Shown in pieces: positions 25,477 through 33,419 of a stretch of DNA of 64,000 nucleotides (its first letter is position 1; each line of letters starts with the position of its first letter). Source of the DNA: Amorphoplanes digitatis (lineage in GTDB: Bacteria; Actinomycetota; Actinomycetes; Mycobacteriales; Micromonosporaceae); the NCBI RefSeq assembly GCF_014205335.1, contig NZ_JACHNH010000001.1:8426501-8490500 (forward strand). Direction: 5' to 3'. The notes beneath the pieces were generated by a model. It ran no database searches and was not told the DNA's origin. It was given only the letters and a program-made list of their open reading frames with translations. Made by a program: the position numbers and the translations under genes.

Positions 25477-26127
25477 TCAGAGGACGTCGCCGAGGACGGC
25501 GACCACCACCGGCACCAGGCCGGCGAGCACGAAGGCGGGCAGGAAACAGAGCCCGAGCGGCAGCACGATGAGGACCCCGGCGCGGCGCGCGGCGGCATCG
25601 GCGGCCGCCGCCCGGTCGCCGCGCAGATCGTCGGCGATCCGGGTCAGCGCGCGGGCGAGCGCCCCGCCACTGGCGCTGGACCGGACCGCGGACGCGATGA
25701 GCCGGTTCGCGCCGGCGACGTCGGCCAGGTGCGCCCACGCCTCCGGGGGATCGGCACCGAGCCGTAGCGAACGGCCGACCCGGTCGAGCCGCTCACCCAG
25801 CGGGCCGCCGAGCGCCTCGGCGACGGCGGACACCGCCCGGTCGACGGGAGCGCCCGCCCGCAGCGCCGCGGCGAGAAGATCGCAGCTCAGCGGCAGGTCA
25901 GCGACGGCACGCAACCGCGCGTCCCGCACCTGCGCAGGCTCCCGTCGCCGCAGGTGACGCTCGACCGCGAACCCGACGGCGAGCCCGATGACGGCCGCCC
26001 ACCAGCGCCCGCCGAACGCCGTCACCCCGATGCCGGCGGCGACCGCGATGAGAATCCGCGAGGCCCGGCGCGATGAGGCCAGCGGCGGCCCGTCCAGCCG
26101 GGACAGGCGCCGGGCGACACCGCTCAC
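25477..26127 (-). CDS. TadC-like type II secretion F-family protein
   Basis: This is a 216-aa integral membrane protein with two N-terminal spans, a helical T2SSF cytoplasmic domain (LPLSCDLLAAALRAGAPVD; SASGGALARALTRIADDLR) and two C-terminal spans ending in VVVAVLGDVL. It acts as inner-membrane platform of the Tad pilus with TadB. The GTG at 26127 overlaps the stop of the preceding small ORF (GTGA). That overlap supports the small ORF being translated. Confidence 0.85.
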   Translation of the reverse strand: MSGVARRLSRLDGPPLASSRRASRILIAVAAGIGVTAFGGRWWAAVIGLAVGFAVERHLRRREPAQVRDARLRAVADLPLSCDLLAAALRAGAPVDRAVSAVAEALGGPLGERLDRVGRSLRLGADPPEAWAHLADVAGANRLIASAVRSSASGGALARALTRIADDLRGDRAAAADAAARRAGVLIVLPLGLCFLPAFVLAGLVPVVVAVLGDVL

Positions 26128-26333
26128 GGACGCACCTCACCCGCGAGCGGCGCCATGTCGGGCAGCGAGGCCACCTCGTGCGGACACGCCACGCCCTCCT
26201 GGCCCGCCGACTTCCCTGGCCCGGGTATCTGCGCGGCGAGCAGCAGTGCGGCCGCACAGCACGGCCGGAACGGCACCCGCACCGGCCCGCCAGGGCGGAG
26301 CACCGCGGCGGCGCCACACGTCGGCTCGGTCAT
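26124..26333 (-). CDS. Putative coupled small protein between tadB and tadC, 69 aa
   Basis: The ATG at 26333 is the last of four repeated starts in the 56-bp array. The frame ends in a TGA overlapping the tadC GTG (26125-26127). The product begins MTEPTCGAAAVLRPGG, then FRPCCAAALLLAAQI (weakly hydrophobic, two adjacent Cys) and a polar C-terminus. No domain was recognised. For: exact 4-nt overlaps at both ends of the intervening chain. Against: GC-rich sequence with little coding character. It may serve mainly to carry ribosomes from tadB to tadC. Confidence 0.4.
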   Translation of the reverse strand: MTEPTCGAAAVLRPGGPVRVPFRPCCAAALLLAAQIPGPGKSAGQEGVACPHEVASLPDMAPLAGEVRP

Positions 26334-26505
26334 CGGGCCGGCCCCCCAGGACGGAGCACCGCAGCGGCGCCACACATCGGTTCGGTCATCGGGCCAGTCC
26401 CCCAGGACGGAGCACCGCAGCGGCGCCACACATCGGTTCGGTCATCGGGCCAGCCGCCGGGGCGGAGCACCGCGGCGGCGCCACACATCGGTTCGGTCAT
26501 TGCGC
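26282..26505 (-). repeat. 56-bp tandem repeat that reiterates a start codon
   Basis: There are four head-to-tail copies (spacing 55, 56, 56 bp). On the minus strand each has a G-rich tract and ATGACCGA, with ATGs at 26500, 26445, 26389 and 26333. The first ATG overlaps the tadB stop (ATGA). From it a 56-aa frame runs to a TGA overlapping the ATG at 26333. The ATG at 26445 opens a 19-aa frame ending in a TGA that overlaps the ATG at 26389. The repeat therefore multiplies a stop/start junction. There are no spacers, so it is not a CRISPR array. Confidence 0.85.
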
Positions 26506-27285
26506 CGGCCCGTTCGCGAGCCGGTCCGCCCAGAGCAGCCCGGCCGACTGCAACAACACCGCGCCGACCGCGCACGCCGCGCCGAGCGGCGTATGCAGCA
26601 GCACCTGAAGCGGATCGGCGCCGACGCTGTAGCCGAGCCCGATCCCGCCGACCGGCAACGCCGCCAGCAGCAGGGCCGTGGCCTGGGCGCCTGCGGCCTG
26701 CGCGGCCGCCGTCGCCCGGGAACGGTCGTCCGCCCGCGCGTCTGCCTCGATCCGCTCGACCAGGTCCGCGGCGGGCGCGCCGGTGCGCTCGGCCAGCCGC
26801 CACACGGCCGCGGCCAGATCGGCGAGCCGCCGATCCGCCGGCGAGTCCCCCGGCGAGCCGAGTGGGCCCGACACCGCGGAAGAGCCACCCATCGCCAGAC
26901 CCGCGCGCAGGTCGGCAGCGAGGGCGGTGAGCTCGTCGAGGCTGCGGGACCGTGCCGCCGCTGCCCGCCGCCGGGCCGCCCGCCGCAGCACCGCCCGCAT
27001 GCCGAGCACGCCGCCGGCCGCCAGGACGAAGCCCGCCACCGGGCCCGCCGCGATCATTCCCGCCGTCGCCCCCGACAGCGCGGCGGCACCCAGGACCCGC
27101 CTCGGCCGGCGGCCCGAGAACTCCCGCGCCCACTCCCGGAGCCGTCCAAGGTCCACTCTGGGCACGGCCGGCCGCGCGGGCCGCCGCTCCTCGAGCCGGC
27201 GAATGACCGTGCGCGCGGGCCAGACCGCCACCGCGGCGGCCGCGGCGAGCAGCACGGCCGCCAGCACCCACACCGCCCAGCTCAC
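26497..27285 (-). CDS. TadB-like type II secretion F-family protein
   Basis: This is a 262-aa protein. The GTG at 27285 overlaps the tadA stop (GTGA). It starts with a membrane span (WAVWVLAAVLLAAAAAVAVW). Two more spans are near residues 60-85, then the T2SSF cytoplasmic helices (LDELTALAADLRAGLAMGG; LAERTGAPAADLVERIEADARA) and C-terminal spans (ATALLLAALPVGGIGLGYSVG; ACAVGAVLLQSAGLLWADRL). It is the partner of TadC. The stop overlaps the first ATG of the 56-bp repeat array. Confidence 0.87.
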   Translation of the reverse strand: MSWAVWVLAAVLLAAAAAVAVWPARTVIRRLEERRPARPAVPRVDLGRLREWAREFSGRRPRRVLGAAALSGATAGMIAAGPVAGFVLAAGGVLGMRAVLRRAARRRAAAARSRSLDELTALAADLRAGLAMGGSSAVSGPLGSPGDSPADRRLADLAAAVWRLAERTGAPAADLVERIEADARADDRSRATAAAQAAGAQATALLLAALPVGGIGLGYSVGADPLQVLLHTPLGAACAVGAVLLQSAGLLWADRLANGPAQ

Positions 27286-28685
27286 GGCCGCGCCGCCAGG
27301 ACCGGCGGCACCGCGACGCCGCGTTCGGCCAGCTGCCGGGCCAGCGACTCCGCGCCCGGTCCCGCACCGCGACCCCGCCGCCAGGCCGGCACCACGGTGA
27401 CCAGCCGCTGCTCCCCCTCGGGCAGCAGCACCCCGACCGACTCGAGGACCCGGCCCCGATCGGTACGCCGGACCTGAAGCACGACCTGTAGGGCGGCCAG
27501 CACCTGCGCATGCAGCGCGGCCCGCGGCAGCCCGCCGAGCATGCCCAGCGCCTCCAGCCGGGCCGGGACGTCGGCCGGCGCGTTCGCGTGCAGGGTTCCG
27601 GCACCGCCGTCGTGCCCCGTGTTGAGGGCACCGAGCAGGTCGACGATCTCGGCGCCCCGGCACTCGCCGACGACGAGCCGATCGGGGCGCATCCGCAGTG
27701 CCTGGCGCACCAGGTCGGTGAGGCCGACCACGCCCGCGCCCTCGACGTTCGCGGTCCGCGCCTGGAGCGCGACCACGTGCGGGTGCAGCGGCCGCAGCTC
27801 GGCGGCGTCCTCGACCAGCACGATCCGTTCGGTGTGTGGCACCAGGGCGAGCAACGTGCCGAGCAGCGTCGTCTTGCCCGAGCCCGTCCCGCCCGTGACC
27901 AGGAACGCGAGCCGCGCATCGACGACGGCGGCCAGCAGCGGGGCCAGCTCCGGCGGCACCGTGCCGTGCTCGACGAGATCGCCGAGGCTGAACGGCCGCT
28001 GCCGGAACGTCCGCAGCGACAGGTACGGCCCGCCGGTCGCCACCGGCGGCAGCACCGCGTGCAGCCTGGTCCCGTCGGGGAGCCGCGCGTCGGCATAGGG
28101 CTGGCCGTCGTCAAGCCGCCGACCGCACGCTCCCGCGAGGCGCTGGGCCAGCCGCCGGACGTCGTCGGGGCCGCCGAGGGCGACGGCCGCGCGCCGCAGG
28201 CCGTCCCCGCGGTCGACCCAGACCTGCACGCCATTCACAAGCACATCAGTGACCTGCGGATCTTTGAGCAGCGGCGCCAGCGGACCGGCACCGATGAGCT
28301 GGTCATGGACCCGGTCGGCCAGGCGCAGCACGGTCGTGTCCCCGAGCACCGCCGCGCCCGGCTCGCCCCGCACAGCGGCGACCACGGCGGCCGGCGTGGC
28401 GTCAACCCCGTCGGCGGCAAACCGCCGCCGCACCCGTTCGGCGACACCAGCCGACGCCGGCCCACCCGACCCGGCCCCGCGCAGGGCATGCCGCCCGGCC
28501 GAGGCAGACCCGACAACGAACCCAGCCGGACCAACCGGCTCCGACCACCGCGAGCCCGGCCGGTCCGCCGAGGCAGACCCGACAGCGAACCCAGCCGGAC
28601 CAACCGGCCCCGACCACCGCGAGCCCGGCCGGTCTGCCGGGGTGGACGCGGCGGCCGTGCCCGGGATGAACGGCGTCGCGGTCAT
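27282..28685 (-). CDS. TadA/CpaF secretion ATPase
   Basis: This 467-aa protein has its ATG at 28685 overlapping the ssd stop (ATGA). Residues about 1-75 are a Gly/Pro/Ser-rich variable region containing a tandem 23-residue duplication. The T2SSE core follows: DVLVNGVQVWVDRG, Walker A TGGTGSGKTTLL, Asp box VLVEDAAELRP, Walker B MRPDRLVVGECRGAE and His box GTLHANAPADV. It powers pilin assembly or secretion through TadB/TadC. The Tad genes of this operon are packed with 4-base overlaps. Confidence 0.93.
   Translation of the reverse strand: MTATPFIPGTAAASTPADRPGSRWSGPVGPAGFAVGSASADRPGSRWSEPVGPAGFVVGSASAGRHALRGAGSGGPASAGVAERVRRRFAADGVDATPAAVVAAVRGEPGAAVLGDTTVLRLADRVHDQLIGAGPLAPLLKDPQVTDVLVNGVQVWVDRGDGLRRAAVALGGPDDVRRLAQRLAGACGRRLDDGQPYADARLPDGTRLHAVLPPVATGGPYLSLRTFRQRPFSLGDLVEHGTVPPELAPLLAAVVDARLAFLVTGGTGSGKTTLLGTLLALVPHTERIVLVEDAAELRPLHPHVVALQARTANVEGAGVVGLTDLVRQALRMRPDRLVVGECRGAEIVDLLGALNTGHDGGAGTLHANAPADVPARLEALGMLGGLPRAALHAQVLAALQVVLQVRRTDRGRVLESVGVLLPEGEQRLVTVVPAWRRGRGAGPGAESLARQLAERGVAVPPVLAARP
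28501..28638 (-). repeat. 69-bp tandem duplication in the tadA 5' region
   Basis: Bases 28501-28569 and 28570-28638 are near-identical (about four mismatches), in frame, and encode two copies of a 23-residue RPGSRWS/GPVGPAGF-type unit in the disordered N-terminus of TadA. Confidence 0.85.
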
Positions 28686-29779
28686 GCCGCGACCCCGGAC
28701 CGCTCGTCGGTTGCCAGCTGCCTGAGCAGTCGTTTGCACAGCTCCGCGAGCGGTCCGCGCCCGTCCGCGGCTGGCGCGTCGCCCTTCTCCAGCGCCCGGC
28801 AGACCGCGGCCTCCGGCCTTAGGGATCCCGCCAGCGGCAGCCCGATGGACCGGGCCACCTCGCGCGCCTTGAGTTTGCCCGGCGCCGGTCCCCGCACCAC
28901 CACCGCGAGATTCGGGCAATGCAGGCCGGCGACGGCCGCGACCCTGGCGGCCGCCGCGGTCGCCCGCAGTTCGGCCGGCACGATCAGGATCGCGCGGTCG
29001 GCCGCCGCCAGCGCCAGCGCCGCGGCGTCGTCCAGCTGGCGGGGCAGGTCCGCGATGATCACGTCGCGGCCGCGGCGGGCGGCGTCCAGGGTCGCGGCCA
29101 TCGCCTCGCCGGGCACCGCGAGCACCTCGTCGCGGGCGAACGACAGCAGCACCAGGTCACCCCGGTGCGGCAGCGCGGTGAGCAGCGCCGGCGGGTCGAC
29201 CCGGCCGCCCGCGCCCGTGAGCGCCGGCCAGCGCAGCCCGTCGACGCCCTCCCAGCCCAGCACCAGGTCGAGACCGCCACCGACCGGGTCGGCGTCGACA
29301 AGCAGCGTGCGATGGCCGGTGCGCACCGCGGTCACGGCGAGGGCACCCGCCAGAATGCTGGCGCCCGCGCCGCCACGGCCGCCCATCACGGCGAGGATCC
29401 GGCCCGGCGGGGTCGCGTCCGGGCGCTCGGCGAAGCGGTCGACGAGCCAGGGCTCGGCCGCCGGCAGCTCGGCGACGTGTTCGGCGCCGAGGCTCTCGGC
29501 CACCTCCCACGCGGCCACCACCGCCGGGGTGTGGCCCACTATGACCATTCGCGGTCTCCGCGGGAGGCGGGCGCGTAGGCAGGCCGCCGCCTGGTCCACG
29601 CCGATCATCACCAGTGGGGCGGCCGCGAAGCGCGCTCGGGCCGCCACCGGGTCCGGGGCGACGTCGACCTCCGTGCCACCCGCCGCGGCCAGGCGCAGCA
29701 GGTCGTCGAGGAGGTCGGGATCGGCGGTCACGACGAGCGGCAGGCGCGGTCCGGTTCGGACGGAAGTGCGGGCTGACAT
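28682..29779 (-). CDS. ssd: Ssd/CpaE-like septum-site protein
   Basis: This 365-aa protein of the MinD/CpaE ATPase superfamily has an N-terminal receiver-like domain (about 1-110). The P-loop reads GGRGGAGASILAGAL, a deviant Walker A in which the usual signature Lys is replaced (GGAGAS). LLVDADPVGGGLDLVLGWE follows. In mycobacteria the homologue Ssd (Rv3660c) affects septum formation and dormancy genes; in Tad systems the CpaE position localises the machine. It is the first gene of the leftward Tad operon. Confidence 0.85.
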   Translation of the reverse strand: MSARTSVRTGPRLPLVVTADPDLLDDLLRLAAAGGTEVDVAPDPVAARARFAAAPLVMIGVDQAAACLRARLPRRPRMVIVGHTPAVVAAWEVAESLGAEHVAELPAAEPWLVDRFAERPDATPPGRILAVMGGRGGAGASILAGALAVTAVRTGHRTLLVDADPVGGGLDLVLGWEGVDGLRWPALTGAGGRVDPPALLTALPHRGDLVLLSFARDEVLAVPGEAMAATLDAARRGRDVIIADLPRQLDDAAALALAAADRAILIVPAELRATAAAARVAAVAGLHCPNLAVVVRGPAPGKLKAREVARSIGLPLAGSLRPEAAVCRALEKGDAPAADGRGPLAELCKRLLRQLATDERSGVAA

Positions 29780-29860
29780 CGCGGCTCCACGGGTACGGCG
29801 GGCGGTTGGGCACCCACCGTTCCGCTCCTCCGCGGCCCGCTCAACCGGCTGGCTCCCGCC

Positions 29861-29888
29861 TGTGGATAACTCCCCTACCTGTGGACAG
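29861..29888 (-). other. DnaA box pair upstream of ssd
   Basis: TGTGGATAA (29861-29869) is an exact DnaA box on the minus strand, followed at 29880-29888 by TGTGGACAG, one base off the TTGTCCACA form. They lie in the 235-bp gap between ssd and the DUF4190 gene terminator. Confidence 0.4.
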
Positions 29889-29921
29889 CTCCCGCCAGAC
29901 CGGCCGATCTGCTATCGGCAA

Positions 29922-29977
29922 GCACAAAAAACTCGGGCGCCCTGCCACCTCTGTACGGAGGTAGCAGGGCGCCCGAG
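29922..29977 (-). terminator. Strong intrinsic terminator
   Basis: A stem of 14 bp plus an inner 5 bp (29932-29951 with 29958-29977) is followed, reading leftward, by a run of six T (AAAAAA on the plus strand at 29926-29931). It ends the leftward gene 30413-30015 and insulates ssd. Confidence 0.9.
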
Positions 29978-30014
29978 ATCTCGAAGCCCCTTCGGACGCC
30001 GGTCGGCGCCCGGC

Positions 30015-30413
30015 CTACAGCGTGGCCAGCATTAACAGCATTCCGGTTGCCAAGACGCCGACGACCACCGCGAAGATGGCCCGGCCCCGGCCATGGCTAC
30101 GGTCGCGCGAGGCCTTGGAAAGTGCCCAGACACCGAGGCCGAGCGCCACCGGACCGAGGAACCAAAGCACGATGGCGAACAACGCCACATAACCCGCGGC
30201 GATCGACTGCCAGGACCGCCCGGTCGGCACCATCCAGTGCGCGGCACTGCCCGGCGACTGCCCAAAGCCCGCCGACGCCGGCAAACGCGACGCACCCGTG
30301 TAAGAGCCCGGCGCGTACTGGTTCGGCGTCGCCGGCACTCCCAGATTGGGATCCGCTGCATAACGCCCATCCGGGTGGAAATCGGCCGGAGCGGGCGGGT
30401 AGTGATGCGCCAT
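30015..30413 (-). CDS. DUF4190-type small membrane protein
   Basis: This is a 132-aa protein. The ATG at 30413 follows GGAAGGGG. A Pro/Tyr/Gly-rich cytoplasmic N-terminus (MAHHYPPAPADFHPDG) of about 70 residues precedes two membrane spans (YVALFAIVLWFLGPVALGLG and IFAVVVGVLATGMLLMLATL) joined by a basic loop (SKASRDRSHGRGR). This is the DUF4190 arrangement common in actinobacteria. Function unknown. It is a single-gene unit with its own strong terminator. Confidence 0.75.
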   Translation of the reverse strand: MAHHYPPAPADFHPDGRYAADPNLGVPATPNQYAPGSYTGASRLPASAGFGQSPGSAAHWMVPTGRSWQSIAAGYVALFAIVLWFLGPVALGLGVWALSKASRDRSHGRGRAIFAVVVGVLATGMLLMLATL

Positions 30414-30593
30414 ATGCGAACCCCTTCCGTATCGGCCACCAAGGTGACCGCGGCCGGAGCAGATGGCCGGCACCCACACGATCGGCTCGACCACCCGGCA
30501 CCTAAGCCGCGAACGCGCCACAGCCCGCAAGCTTGCCGCCCCACTACACACTCGACGCTGTCCGGCGATGTCGGCCAACCGGGGACACCGTCG

Positions 30594-30822
30594 ATGGGTA
30601 AGGATCAGCTTCACGACGCGAAGGTGGACGTGAAGATCGCACTCTGCGGCCTGTGGATCGCCACGCTCTTCGTGTTCGCCTACGTCGACCGTAACCGCCG
30701 CCGTGACGATCGTCGGCCAGAGCTGGATCTACTACATCCTCGGCACCGCCGTCGAGTTGGCGCTCCTGCTAACCATCGTCAGAGTCGCCTGGACCTGGCC
30801 GCAGAACCGTACGGATCAGTGA
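30594..30822 (+). pseudogene. Internally deleted DUF6326-like membrane protein gene
   Basis: From ATG 30594 the frame gives MGKDQLHDAKVDVKIALCG and LWIATLFVFAYVD, the usual start of DUF6326 proteins. From about 30700 the +1 frame gives AVTIVGQSWIYYILGTAVEL and AWTWPQNRTDQ, the usual end, to TGA 30820-30822. The middle (roughly 60 residues including one or two spans) is missing and the halves are out of frame. Inference: an internal deletion with frameshift. The 3' end overlaps the convergent reductase gene by seven bases. Confidence 0.65.
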
Positions 30823-31388
30823 AGGGTAGGCCGGTAGATCAGCTCCTGGATGCGGCCGTCGAGCGTCCGGCTCTCAAGCAGCTCCAGGTCGAAGTCGGCC
30901 GCACCCCGGAAGATCGGCTCCAGGCCGTTCTGACCGGTGATGACGGGAAAGATCGTCACCTGTACGCGGTCGACCAGGCCGGCGGCCATCAACGCCCGGT
31001 TAAGCGACAGGCTGCCGTGCGACCGCAGCGGCACCTCCGACCGCTCCTTGAGCCGCGCGACAACGTCGACGGCGTCGCCGCTGACAACGGTCGCGTCCGG
31101 CCAGTCGAGAGGTTCCGTCAGCGTCGTCGACACCACCGTCGCCGGCATGTTCCACATCCGGGTGACCCACGGGTCACGCACCGCTTCCTCGGTGTTCGAG
31201 GCCAGCAGGCCGGCGAACGTCCGATACGTGTTGGCGCCGAAGACCATCCGCTGCTTGGCCTCGTACAGGGCGAGGCGGTGCTCGAGCAGCTCCGGGCCCT
31301 GCTTACCCCAGTAGCCCGTCCAGTCGCCGGTAGCGGCGCCGTAGCCGTCGAGGCTGGCAAAGATATCGAAGGTGTAGGTAACGGCCAT
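30816..31388 (-). CDS. Dihydrofolate reductase-family protein (RibD C-terminal-like)
   Basis: This is a 190-aa protein whose ATG at 31388 follows GAGGTGA. It begins TYTFDIFASLDGYGA, the typical start of the small DHFR/RibD_C family. It continues with MVFGANTYRTFAG (nucleotide-binding helix), GSLSLNRALMAAGLVDRVQV and IFPVITGQNG. Members of this family are stand-alone NADPH-dependent reductases of unknown substrate, not the housekeeping DHFR. The frame extends far upstream but reads as non-protein there. Confidence 0.87.
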   Translation of the reverse strand: MAVTYTFDIFASLDGYGAATGDWTGYWGKQGPELLEHRLALYEAKQRMVFGANTYRTFAGLLASNTEEAVRDPWVTRMWNMPATVVSTTLTEPLDWPDATVVSGDAVDVVARLKERSEVPLRSHGSLSLNRALMAAGLVDRVQVTIFPVITGQNGLEPIFRGAADFDLELLESRTLDGRIQELIYRPTLH

Positions 31389-31531
31389 GTCGTTCACCTC
31401 GGTAGTCCTGTGGCCGCCCGTCGGGCCGCCTCTCACTTCCGCTACGAACGCCGCCGCCCCGAATCGACACGATCCGCCGAACACCCGCCGCGACCGGGCC
31501 GGAAACGCGACCGGGCCGGGAAAGGGAACGA

Positions 31532-31592
31532 CCCCCGACGGGGGAGTCGGGGGCCGTCCTGAGATTCGGCTCCGGGGGGGTCGAGCCGAATC
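31532..31592. other. Two adjacent hairpins in a divergent intergenic region
   Basis: CCCCCGAC/GTCGGGGG (31532-31539 with 31546-31553) and GATTCGGCTC/GAGCCGAATC (31563-31572 with 31583-31592) are both perfect. They lie in the 420-bp gap 31389-31809 between the divergent reductase and HAD genes. Nothing else recognisable was found in this gap. Confidence 0.5.
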
Positions 31593-31809
31593 GGACCCGG
31601 TGATCGCGGGGGGCGCAACCACCGAGAATTCGGGTGGGATTGTCGCTACAGCAGGCCGACAACGTGAATCCCTGTCGCAACATAAGCATGCCTCAGTACC
31701 GCGCCACCGTCGAGTACCCAGGGTGACCGTCCTTCTCATGTCGCGCTTCCGTGACCACTCGGCGCCTCCTGGGCCGCCGCTATGCACCATGCGGCTACAC
31801 TTTCGGCCC

Positions 31810-32610
31810 GTGGGCCAGAGTGCCGCGTTCTTCGACCTCGACAAGACCGTCATAGCCAAGTCCAGCGCGCTGGCCTTCGGACGGCCTTTCTACCGCGATG
31901 GGCTGATCAGCCGCCGCGACGTCGTGAAATCCGCCTACGCCCAGCTGATGTTCCGGCTCGGCGGCACCGACGAGCAGACCATGGCGCGCACCCGCGACTA
32001 CCTGGCCGCCCTGTGCAAGGGCTGGAAGGTCGAGCAGGTGCAGCAGATCGTGGCCGAGACCCTCGAACAGCTCATCAACCCTTACGTGTACGCCGAGGCC
32101 GCGGTCCTCATCGGCGAGCACCAGGCGGCGGGCCGCGACGTGGTGCTGGTCTCGGCGTCGGGCGACGAGATGGTGCGCCCGATCGGCGCCCAGCTGGGCA
32201 TCGACGACGTGATCGCGACCCGGATGGGCATCGTCGACGGGCGCTACAGCGGCGAGGTGGAGTTCTACGCGGCCGGCCCGAGCAAGGTCGCCGGCGTCCG
32301 CGCGATGGCCGCCGAGCGTGACTATGACCTAGCGGAGTGTTACGCCTATTCGGACTCGAGCAGTGACCTGCCGCTGCTGGAGGCGGTCGGCCACCCGAGC
32401 GTGGTCAACCCGGACCGGACGCTGCGCAGGGTGGCGCTGGAGCGCTCGTGGCCCGTGCTGGAGTTCCGCCACCCGATCCCCCTGGGCCGCAGGCTGCGGG
32501 AACGCCCCGCGGTGCCGGTCGCCGCGGCCGCGATCGGCGTCGGGGTCGGCGTGGCGATCGGCCTGGCCATCTACGGCCGGCACCGCCGGACCCGCGCCGC
32601 CATGGCGTAA
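31810..32610 (+). CDS. HAD-IB family phosphatase with C-terminal membrane anchor
   Basis: This 266-aa protein has HAD motif I FFDLDKTVIAKSS (nucleophile Asp in DLD), motif II VLVSASGDEM, and motifs III/IV with SKVAGV and YAYSDSSSDLPLL. It is related to SerB-like phosphatases; the M. tuberculosis gene in the same position (Rv3661) is of this type. A C-terminal membrane span (VAAAAIGVGVGVAIGLAIYG) with a basic tail anchors it. The GTG at 31810 is preferred; an ATG at 31789 is possible. A TACACT hexamer (31796-31801) just upstream of the GTG would suit a leaderless mRNA. Substrate unknown. Confidence 0.85.
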   Translation: MGQSAAFFDLDKTVIAKSSALAFGRPFYRDGLISRRDVVKSAYAQLMFRLGGTDEQTMARTRDYLAALCKGWKVEQVQQIVAETLEQLINPYVYAEAAVLIGEHQAAGRDVVLVSASGDEMVRPIGAQLGIDDVIATRMGIVDGRYSGEVEFYAAGPSKVAGVRAMAAERDYDLAECYAYSDSSSDLPLLEAVGHPSVVNPDRTLRRVALERSWPVLEFRHPIPLGRRLRERPAVPVAAAAIGVGVGVAIGLAIYGRHRRTRAAMA

Positions 32611-32861
32611 GGGGTCACACGGCCTTAAGCGCAAAGCGTCTGACGGATGACGGTAAGTAACTTTTTCCCGCCGGAACCCTGGCGATCAAGCGCTGACCGG
32701 CGTAGAAAGAACACGCGGACCTCGGAGCAGGATCCGTGCACGGCCACCGGGAACCCACGCGCGATCAGCCACGGCAGGCACGTTGCGGCGGCACCTCATC
32801 AGGACTGTCGACAACGACCCAGGTGCACGCTTGATAACCCGGTCTGGACGTGCGAAGCGGC

Positions 32862-32881
32862 GGCGCCTCCTCGGAGGCGCC
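32862..32881. terminator. GC-rich hairpin
   Basis: GGCGCCTCC (32862-32870) and GGAGGCGCC (32873-32881) form a perfect stem just past the stop of the leftward PH-domain gene. The remaining gap 32611-32861 shows nothing recognisable. Confidence 0.5.
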
Positions 32882-32891
32882 GTCCTCACGT

Positions 32892-33374
32892 TCAGGCCGC
32901 CGCGATCGCGGCCCGGTGCCGGTTGCGCAGCTCCTGGTAGACCGCGCGGAACACGTGCGGCCGGGAGTGGAAGTCGACGCCTTGTGCCCACAGCTCCGTG
33001 TTGACCGTCGTCCCGTCGTGGCGCTCGATCAGGACGGTCATCCCGCCCTCGATCTCCCACCCGCCGATCCGGTGTGTGTGCCGGTGCAGCCGGACGTGCG
33101 CGATGTCCGCCCAGCTCAGCGTCCGTGACCGGAGCAGCCCCCGGATGCGCACCCCGCCCGGACCGACGTAGACACCCATCTCGCAGATCCGCCAGCCGCC
33201 CACCACCCAGCCGGCCGCGATGGCGCCGGCGACGATGCGGACGAGCGGCTCGGCCAGCCCGAACTGCTCGACGGTCGCCCACCCGAACAGGGCTAGCGCG
33301 ATCGCCTCCCAGCCGATCACGAGCCAGCGGCCGGTGCCGGGCGTGTACGGGCGGACCCACTCGTCTCCCACCAC
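32892..33374 (-). CDS. PH-domain-like membrane protein, 160 aa
   Basis: Two hydrophobic spans near the N-terminus (VIGWEAIALALFGWATV and IVAGAIAAGWVVGGW) precede a beta-rich bacterial PH-type domain: MGVYVGPGGVRIRGLLRSRTLSWADI is the characteristic strand-turn-strand and W-x-D-I motif. The C-terminus is a helix (VFRAVYQELRNRHRAAIAAA). The start is a GTG at 33374 or 33371. Such proteins are common in actinobacteria and of unknown role. It stands alone, ahead of the Fic-like gene on the same strand. Confidence 0.72.
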   Translation of the reverse strand: MVGDEWVRPYTPGTGRWLVIGWEAIALALFGWATVEQFGLAEPLVRIVAGAIAAGWVVGGWRICEMGVYVGPGGVRIRGLLRSRTLSWADIAHVRLHRHTHRIGGWEIEGGMTVLIERHDGTTVNTELWAQGVDFHSRPHVFRAVYQELRNRHRAAIAAA

Positions 33375-33419
33375 GCGAGTATGCCCACGACGCGCGGTCC
33401 GGGTAAACGCATCGGGACG

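Noticed and set aside
26282..26505. CRISPR array
   Set aside because: The 56-bp units are directly adjacent with no unique spacers, and there are no cas genes nearby.
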